This document shows, in pieces, positions 59,271-64,000 of a stretch of DNA of 64,000 nucleotides. The stretch is from Chitinophaga agrisoli (GTDB lineage: Bacteria; Bacteroidota; Bacteroidia; Chitinophagales; Chitinophagaceae). The notes under the pieces were generated by a model that saw only the letters and a program-made list of their open reading frames with translations, had not been told where the DNA came from and searched no databases. The DNA lies in assembly GCF_008386695.1 (NCBI RefSeq), contig NZ_VUOC01000002.1:1108481-1172480 (forward strand). The letters are read 5' to 3'. Made by a program: the position numbers and the translations under genes. Position 1 is the first letter of the stretch; each line of letters opens with the position of its first letter.

Positions 59271-61454
59271 TTAAACAGAGATCATTCCCTGGTGATGGCT
59301 CCACAACCGGGCATAGACCGTATTCCTGGCCAGCAGCTGACTATGTGTGCCCTCTTCTGCCAGGGCGCCATCTTGCAGCACCACGATCTTATCCGCGCTG
59401 ATTACCGTGCTTAAACGGTGGGCAATGATCACAATGGTCTTACCGGCATCCCGTAACAGCTGCATGGCATTCTGCACGTACAAATCTGAAACCGGATCCA
59501 GGGAAGAGGTGGCCTCATCCAGGATCAGGATCTCCGGATCCCGGTAAAGGGCGCGCGCAATAGCAATACGCTGGCGCTGCCCGCCGGAGAGGTTTACGCC
59601 ATGCTCGCCCAGCAGGGTATTAAAACCATGCGGTAGTTTCTCAATAAATTCCAGTATGCCCAGTTGCTGGGCAACGCGCAGCACCTTCTGCATATCCGGC
59701 TCAAACTCGCCTATGGCAATATTTTCCGCCACGCTGCCGGCAAAAAGGTCTATTTGCTGCGGCACTACGCTTACCTGCCTGCGCAGGCTCTCATGCTGTA
59801 TATAACGGATATCTGTATTGCCAATGGCAATAGCGCCTTCTTTTAAAGGATAGATATTCTGCAGCAACGACATAAGCGTGGACTTACCGGAACCGCTCTC
59901 CCCTACGATCGCCGTGATCCTGCCGCGCTTCAGCTCCAGGTTAAAATTGTGAAATACGTCCAGGCGCGCCCCATAGTTAAAGGTGACGTTATTGAAAGTG
60001 ATATCGCCGATCATTTCCGGCTGTAACACTACTTTTTGTGTAGTCTCTTCCTGTTCCAGGTCCATGATCTCAAACAGCCGGTCTGCCGCGATCAGTGCAT
60101 CCTGCATGCTTTTATTGGCGGTAATAAGGCTCATGGCCGGCCCGGTGAAATATCCCACCAGGGCGTAAAAAGACAACAGCTCTCCGGGGCTCAGCTGCCG
60201 GTCTATCACAAAAATGGCCCCTATCCACAACATCACTACCACAAAGATGCTGGTGGTAATATTGGCGGCGCTGCCTATATACAGGTTGCCGATGGTAGAC
60301 CGGTAAATGGTTTGCAGTAAACGTATAAAACGATGCTCTGTTTTTGTATTGGCATGTTCCTCCAGCCCAAAACGTTTAATGGTAGCGGCGGCATTCAGGG
60401 ATTCCACCAGCTGGCTGCCCAGTTCCGCGTTATCTTCCATCAACCGCCGCTGCAACTTTTTATTCACCCGGTTACTTACCTGGTAAATGACCAGGTAAGC
60501 GGGAATGATGGCCAGCATAATAAGCGCCAGCTTCCAGTAATAGGTGAACATGAGCGCAAAAGAAAAGATAACAATGAATATGTTCACTACCAGCGTAAGG
60601 GCTACATCATTAATGAATACGCGTATTTTAACGGCATCATTCACCCGCGAGGTGATCTCCCCCACCCGCATCGTATCAAAGAATTGCTGCGGCAGTTTCA
60701 GCAGGTGTTTATAGTAGCCTAATATCAGCCGGGCATCCAGCTGCTGGCCGGTCTTAACGGCAAAAATGCTTTTGAGGTTACCGATAAAGAATTGCAGCAG
60801 CAGTATCAGCAACATGATAATGCCTAAGAGATTCAGCAGATTACGGTTACCCTCTACCAGCACATTATCAACGATCTTTTGTACATAGATAGAAGTAGAA
60901 AGCCCCAGCACCGTATAGACCATCGCGCCAAAAAGGGATTGGGTCAATACGGAGCGATGCGGGCGCAGCAGGAACCAGAAACGCTGCAGATGGGAGATCT
61001 TTTCATTACGTGGCGTAAAATCCTCTTCCGGCATCAGCAGCACGAGCACATTGGTCCATACCGCCTTAAACTCCTCATGTGTTTGCCGGTGAAACTCCCC
61101 ATCCATGGGGTCCATGATCACCACCTGTTTATCTGTTACCTGGTAAATGACCACAAAATGTTGCAGCACGCCGTTTATCACTACATGGGCAACAGCAGGT
61201 TTAGGGATATTGGCCAGCGCTTCCAGCGGGCCTTTTACGCCTTTGGCCTGGAAGCCCAGTTTCTGTGCCGCTTCTATCATGCCCAGCACATTGGTGCCTT
61301 TTTTATCTGTGCCGGCATACTGGCGGATGCGGGCTACCGGCAGCTGCAGGTTATAATAAGTGGCTACAGAGGCCAGACAGGCGGCGCCGCAATCGCTGAT
61401 GTCGCGCTGTTTTACTTTGGCATTGCGTTTTAAACTGGCAGCTAGATTACTCAT
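59271..61454 (-). CDS. C39-peptidase ABC exporter (PCAT) for double-glycine peptides
   Basis: This 727-residue protein joins three functions. The N-terminal C39 peptidase has catalytic Cys22 in RDISDCGAACLASV, His99 in LQHFVVIY and Asp115 in MDPMDGE. A six-helix ABC transmembrane domain spans about 160-440. The ABC ATPase has Walker A GESGSGKST, signature NLSGGQRQRIAIARAL and Walker B ILILDEATSSLD. It should cut leaders after Gly-Gly and pump the cores out of the cytoplasm. It is the last gene after XRE and HlyD genes, and two GG-leader precursors are encoded 1.7 kb upstream. A TolC-type outer-membrane partner is not in the window. Confidence 0.95.
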   Translation of the reverse strand: MSNLAASLKRNAKVKQRDISDCGAACLASVATYYNLQLPVARIRQYAGTDKKGTNVLGMIEAAQKLGFQAKGVKGPLEALANIPKPAVAHVVINGVLQHFVVIYQVTDKQVVIMDPMDGEFHRQTHEEFKAVWTNVLVLLMPEEDFTPRNEKISHLQRFWFLLRPHRSVLTQSLFGAMVYTVLGLSTSIYVQKIVDNVLVEGNRNLLNLLGIIMLLILLLQFFIGNLKSIFAVKTGQQLDARLILGYYKHLLKLPQQFFDTMRVGEITSRVNDAVKIRVFINDVALTLVVNIFIVIFSFALMFTYYWKLALIMLAIIPAYLVIYQVSNRVNKKLQRRLMEDNAELGSQLVESLNAAATIKRFGLEEHANTKTEHRFIRLLQTIYRSTIGNLYIGSAANITTSIFVVVMLWIGAIFVIDRQLSPGELLSFYALVGYFTGPAMSLITANKSMQDALIAADRLFEIMDLEQEETTQKVVLQPEMIGDITFNNVTFNYGARLDVFHNFNLELKRGRITAIVGESGSGKSTLMSLLQNIYPLKEGAIAIGNTDIRYIQHESLRRQVSVVPQQIDLFAGSVAENIAIGEFEPDMQKVLRVAQQLGILEFIEKLPHGFNTLLGEHGVNLSGGQRQRIAIARALYRDPEILILDEATSSLDPVSDLYVQNAMQLLRDAGKTIVIIAHRLSTVISADKIVVLQDGALAEEGTHSQLLARNTVYARLWSHHQGMISV

Positions 61455-61471
61455 ATAAAGGATTTCAGGCG

Positions 61472-62635
61472 TTAAACGCTTTGTTTCTCCCGGGCGTTCT
61501 TCCCGTTAGGGTTCATCCAGTCGTCTGCTTTATCATATAAAAGCTGGAACAGGCTCCGCTGTGTAAGTATAAAACGTGCCTGGAAGGTCATGCCTTTTTT
61601 GAGCATGCCTTTTACGCCATTGCGGGTACGTACCTCCGTATTGGCAAAGCTGCATTTTACCTTAAACGCCGGCTGGTTGTTCATGAGTATAAAATCATTG
61701 TCAATGGATTGTACAACGCCGTCCACTACGCCCCACTCGGTATAGTTGAACGCGTCTACCTGGAATTTAACCGGCATACCGGTCTTCAGGTAACCAATAT
61801 CTTTGGGGCTTACATAACATTCCGCTACCAGGTTAGAGTCTGGCGAAATAATACCCAGCAGTTCCCCTGCCTGTATATAACCACCGGTATACTTGCCGGT
61901 GAACTGTTGCAGCGTACCGCTTACCGGCGCTTTTATCACATTCCATTCCTTTTCCTGTTGCAGCTGCCGGGTATCTGCATGCAGGCGGCTGCTTTCTTCC
62001 TGCAGGCGGCTCAGCTCTTCCTGCCAGGCGCTGCGTTGCTGCTGCACGGCAGATTGATAGGCTGCCTGACTTTTTACATACTCATATTGCCGGTCTGCAT
62101 ACTCTTTTTTTGCGATCACTTTTTCTGCAAAAAGTTTTTCATACATCTCCATATCCGCCTTTAGCTTATTAACGGTGGCCAGTTGCTCATTAAGGGAGGA
62201 TTGATAGCGTTGGTATTGCTGCTGGTAAAGAGCGGATTGCAAACCGCCGCCCCGGCCGGTAGCCAGCACCGTAAGATCATGGATGTATTTATCGCGTTGC
62301 TCCAGCTCCCAGGTATTCTGTTGCAGCTTGCTGTTGCTTACCTCTTCCTGCAGGCGCAGGATCTCCTGCCCCTTGCTGATCCTGGCGCCATCGGACACCA
62401 GCACTTCTGCGATGGTGCCTGCCACCAGGTTGCGCAGCTCATGCTTTTCCGTTACAGGCCTTATGAGGCCGGCAGATTTCACAGATACATCCACCTTTAT
62501 AAATGGCAATGCCGCCAATGCGGTCAGCACGGCGGCAAGCACAGTGATATAGATCAATTGCGTGCGCACCTTTACCCTGGGCAACCAGGTGTAAGAGGAG
62601 TGTTGCATAACTTCAATCGGAAACAGCTGTGGCAT
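61472..62635 (-). CDS. HlyD-family membrane fusion protein
   Basis: A 387-residue periplasmic adaptor. A single N-terminal membrane anchor (~25-45, LIYITVLAAVLTALAALPFI) is followed by a lipoyl half (VLVSDGARISKGQEILRL), a long helical hairpin (~95-225, e.g. EYADRQYEYVKSQAAYQSAV and SRLQEESSRLHADTRQLQQE), the second lipoyl half (VIKAPVSGTLQQFTGKYTGG) and a beta-barrel region. It would bridge the PCAT exporter (17 bases downstream) to an outer-membrane channel. It is 15 bases after the XRE gene, so the three genes form one transcript. Confidence 0.93.
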   Translation of the reverse strand: MPQLFPIEVMQHSSYTWLPRVKVRTQLIYITVLAAVLTALAALPFIKVDVSVKSAGLIRPVTEKHELRNLVAGTIAEVLVSDGARISKGQEILRLQEEVSNSKLQQNTWELEQRDKYIHDLTVLATGRGGGLQSALYQQQYQRYQSSLNEQLATVNKLKADMEMYEKLFAEKVIAKKEYADRQYEYVKSQAAYQSAVQQQRSAWQEELSRLQEESSRLHADTRQLQQEKEWNVIKAPVSGTLQQFTGKYTGGYIQAGELLGIISPDSNLVAECYVSPKDIGYLKTGMPVKFQVDAFNYTEWGVVDGVVQSIDNDFILMNNQPAFKVKCSFANTEVRTRNGVKGMLKKGMTFQARFILTQRSLFQLLYDKADDWMNPNGKNAREKQSV

Positions 62636-62650
62636 AGCAGTGTTTTGTAT

Positions 62651-62881
62651 TTACGCCAATTTCACTTCGGCCAGTAGTTCTGTAGGAGCAATCTCCAGGA
62701 TGCGCGCCACCTCACAGAGGCGGTCTACGGTCATAGGTATCTTTCCTGTTTCCAGCTTGCTATAGGCGTTCTGCGATATGTCCAGGTGCGCGGCCATATA
62801 CTCCTGGGAGTATTCCTTTTTTCTCCGTAAGTGCCTGATCATGATTGCTACCTGTTGGGTACATCTTAGTTTTTCTTCCAT
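62651..62881 (-). CDS. XRE-family helix-turn-helix regulator
   Basis: A 76-residue single-domain DNA-binding protein with the XRE/Cro fold: QVAIMIRHLRRKKEYSQEYM, then AAHLDISQNAYSKLETGKIP as the helix-turn-helix (~30-49) and a third helical segment DRLCEVARILEIAP. It begins the exporter operon. It probably regulates export genes or the precursor peptides; a quorum-like control is possible but not shown. Confidence 0.9.
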   Translation of the reverse strand: MEEKLRCTQQVAIMIRHLRRKKEYSQEYMAAHLDISQNAYSKLETGKIPMTVDRLCEVARILEIAPTELLAEVKLA

Positions 62882-63111
62882 ACTACGCTGATTAAATAGG
62901 AGATGGATAGTACAATCTCATTTCACTAAATAGGGTACGACGGTCTAACTATTAAACAATTGTATAACAGATATTTACGGGTAAACACTTTATACGGATT
63001 GCAGGACAAATACATTTTTATTTTTTTTACTAAAAAAAGATAATGAGGTTAGTGATTCACGATGGTGATTGATTGGTGTAAGACCACCAAAAGCAGGCGC
63101 CGGATACTTGT
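62882..63111. other. Non-coding region upstream of the exporter operon
   Basis: About 230 AT-rich bases between the terminator of the precursor genes and the XRE gene. No small peptide frame with a GG leader is present on either strand. The exporter promoter should lie here; the nearest -7-like word on the minus strand is TGTATTTG near 63010, which has one mismatch, so I do not annotate a promoter. Confidence 0.45.
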
Positions 63112-63157
63112 ATAAAAAGGGAAGCGCCCCCATCCACTTGCGCGGACCGGGACGCTT
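63112..63157 (-). terminator. Terminator downstream of the GG-peptide precursors
   Basis: On the minus strand AAGCGTCCC (63157-63149) pairs with GGGGCGCTT (63130-63122), nine pairs with one G-T, followed by CCCTTTTTATAC. This is a good intrinsic terminator 38 bases after the stop codon of the second precursor. It uncouples the abundant precursor message from the exporter genes. Confidence 0.85.
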
Positions 63158-63194
63158 TACATCCTTCGCTTAATCTGGTAGCAATGCTACGCAG

Positions 63195-63386
63195 CTAAAC
63201 AAGAATATCTACTATGGTACTCAGGAATGTTCCGCTGGTAGTAGTAACATTCTTCACTACGCCAATAACGTTGGCCACTTCTGGCACTAAACGCGCGGTA
63301 AGGTCTGTTAAAAACCCACCTCCCTGAACGGCTGATAGTTCATCCTGGGATAGTGGGACCAAGCCTTCTGTCAACAGCTGTTTCAT
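63195..63386 (-). CDS. Double-glycine leader peptide precursor 2 (bacteriocin-like)
   Basis: A 63-residue precursor with a 23-residue leader ending in LSQDELSAVQGG, matching the GG-leader consensus recognised by C39 peptidases (ELS...GG). The predicted 40-residue core starts GFLTDL, is rich in Val/Ile/Leu/Thr, has no cysteine and is slightly acidic. It shares leader length, the G(F/L)L(T/S)DL core start and a GV(I)VKN block with precursor 1. It could be a two-peptide bacteriocin partner or a signalling peptide; the lack of positive charge is unusual for a bacteriocin. Its stop lies 38 bases before a terminator. Confidence 0.82.
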   Translation of the reverse strand: MKQLLTEGLVPLSQDELSAVQGGGFLTDLTARLVPEVANVIGVVKNVTTTSGTFLSTIVDILV

Positions 63387-63481
63387 GGTTAAATTTTAGG
63401 TTACAACAAAATGCCCAAGGGCCGGATAACCTTTCGCCCCAGAGGAACAACAATCCATTGCAAAAGAAAAAACGTAAATGA

Positions 63482-63661
63482 CTAAACGAGCCAGGTGATG
63501 GCATTCTTTACAATAACGCCTACAGTACCAACAATAGCGGGTACACCCTGTACCAGGCTTACCGCATTGGTCAGCAGGTCTGATAATAAACCACCGCCTT
63601 GTACTTCCGTTAATTCCTGTGAGGTTAATTCTGTGAGGTTTTCAGTGGGGAAGTTTTTCAT
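63482..63661 (-). CDS. Double-glycine leader peptide precursor 1 (bacteriocin-like)
   Basis: The start is the ATG at 63659-63661 (MKNFPTENLTELTSQ), giving 59 residues; the frame's longer TTG start has no leader character. The 23-residue leader ends in LTSQELTEVQGG, and the 36-residue core starts GLLSDLL, is very hydrophobic, has equal charges and no cysteine. A small-residue GVPAIVGTVGVIV segment resembles helix-packing GxxxG-type patterns of two-peptide bacteriocins. It is upstream of precursor 2 with a 95-base gap, presumably on one transcript. No immunity gene is evident next to it. Confidence 0.82.
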   Translation of the reverse strand: MKNFPTENLTELTSQELTEVQGGGLLSDLLTNAVSLVQGVPAIVGTVGVIVKNAITWLV

Positions 63662-64000
63662 AGTTTGATTAATTTTTATGGTTACTTTTTTGCCTACTCT
63701 ATTCAAAGCTTTTCGGCTGCCGCTTATGAAAGGAAAATTGCAACAAATTAGCATGCCAAACAAAACCCCTTAGTTTTAAATTATAGCCATCAGTTCTAAA
63801 ACGAGATATTTCATATAACTAATAATGAACAAAGGATAATTAATCTTCATAACTGCAATTTTTGCACGCATGATGAAGCTGCTGATAGCATTGGGTTTAC
63901 AAGGCAGTAAGCAGTTAAGTAACGTTGTTTGAAAATGAATTTGCGTGGAATGCCCTACATATTGTAGTTATCACACGATAGTGTGTATTAAGTTATTGTG
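63662..64000. other. Upstream region of the GG-peptide precursors, no further gene seen
   Basis: AT-rich, no supported coding sequence. A promoter-like pair is present on the minus strand: TTG (63858-63856), a 17-base spacer and TATCCTTTG (63838-63830), a -7 box with three instead of two middle bases. That would give a leader of about 160 bases. A small CACAC-gata-GTGTG inverted repeat is at 63972-63985. Frames of 20-31 codons here show no leader motif and are not called. Confidence 0.4.
63830..63858 (-). promoter_or_regulatory. Candidate promoter of the GG-peptide precursors
   Basis: Minus-strand TTG at 63858-63856 and TATCCTTTG at 63838-63830 approximate the Bacteroidota TTG / TAnnTTTG promoter, with one extra base in the -7 box and a 17-base spacer. 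It is the best match in the region upstream of the first precursor. Confidence 0.3.

Noticed and set aside
59271-63661. Lanthipeptide (pinensin-like) cluster
   Set aside because: Neither core contains cysteine and no LanM, LanB or LanC-type modifying enzyme is present near the exporter.
63872-63934. 20-codon frame on the plus strand near the right edge
   Set aside because: Too short, with no leader motif or start context, and not related to the two GG precursors.

Overview
The window looks like a chromosomal segment of a Bacteroidota species, most probably a Chitinophaga-like member of the Chitinophagaceae. The evidence is a SusC/SusD pair with an ECF sigma/FecR anti-sigma cascade, start regions mostly without Shine-Dalgarno sequences, several TAnnTTTG-type promoter -7 boxes, and very large secreted RHS and SprB-like surface proteins. 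No tRNA, rRNA, CRISPR array or transposase was seen.

Region 1 (about 1-24,730, minus strand) is one very large operon of eight genes with tight or overlapping junctions. In transcription order it encodes an outer-membrane barrel protein with a coiled-coil N-terminus, a small secreted accessory protein, a 1,879-residue SpvB/TcB-like protein with a PA14 domain, a 1,162-residue SprB-repeat protein with a carbohydrate-binding-like C-terminus, a LolA-like secreted protein, a 2,911-residue RHS protein, a lipoprotein and a PKD-like surface protein. The RHS protein ends in a variable 263-residue tip with an L,D-transpeptidase-like His/Cys motif, and the lipoprotein directly behind it is a candidate immunity protein. 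An imperfect 75-77-bp direct repeat carrying a promoter-like element stands before this operon and again after it at the left edge of the window. I consider this locus the most likely undescribed system here: a surface-delivered, two-shell-protein (TcB/TcC-like) polymorphic toxin.

Region 2 (24,755-39,641, minus strand) is a peptide-uptake locus: ECF sigma, FecR, SusC with STN domain, SusD, a small lipoprotein, an M20 peptidase and two tandem M14 carboxypeptidases, ending in a strong terminator.

Region 3 (39,786-51,343) is a hydroxyproline-degradation cluster: DUF885 peptidase, D-hydroxyproline dehydrogenase-like oxidoreductase, 4-hydroxyproline 2-epimerase, APC permease, 2-oxoglutarate semialdehyde dehydrogenase and a DHDPS-family deaminase. 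A divergent AraC regulator and an S9 prolyl oligopeptidase-family peptidase lie next to it. Regions 2 and 3 together make sense as machinery for taking up and degrading proline/hydroxyproline-rich (collagen-like) peptides.

Region 4 (51,416-59,268) is mixed: a DUF4139 (MuiA-like) protein carrying a SusC-type inserted domain, the tRNA methyltransferase MnmD, a secreted protein made almost entirely of DTA heptads, an EamA transporter divergent from a CGNR-type regulator with three copies of a candidate operator, a flavin amine oxidase, and a two-part YeeE/YedE transporter.

Region 5 (59,271-64,000, minus strand) is a double-glycine peptide system: two small precursors with GG leaders, then, after a terminator, an XRE regulator, an HlyD-type adaptor and a C39-peptidase ABC exporter. 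No modifying enzyme and no immunity gene are visible.
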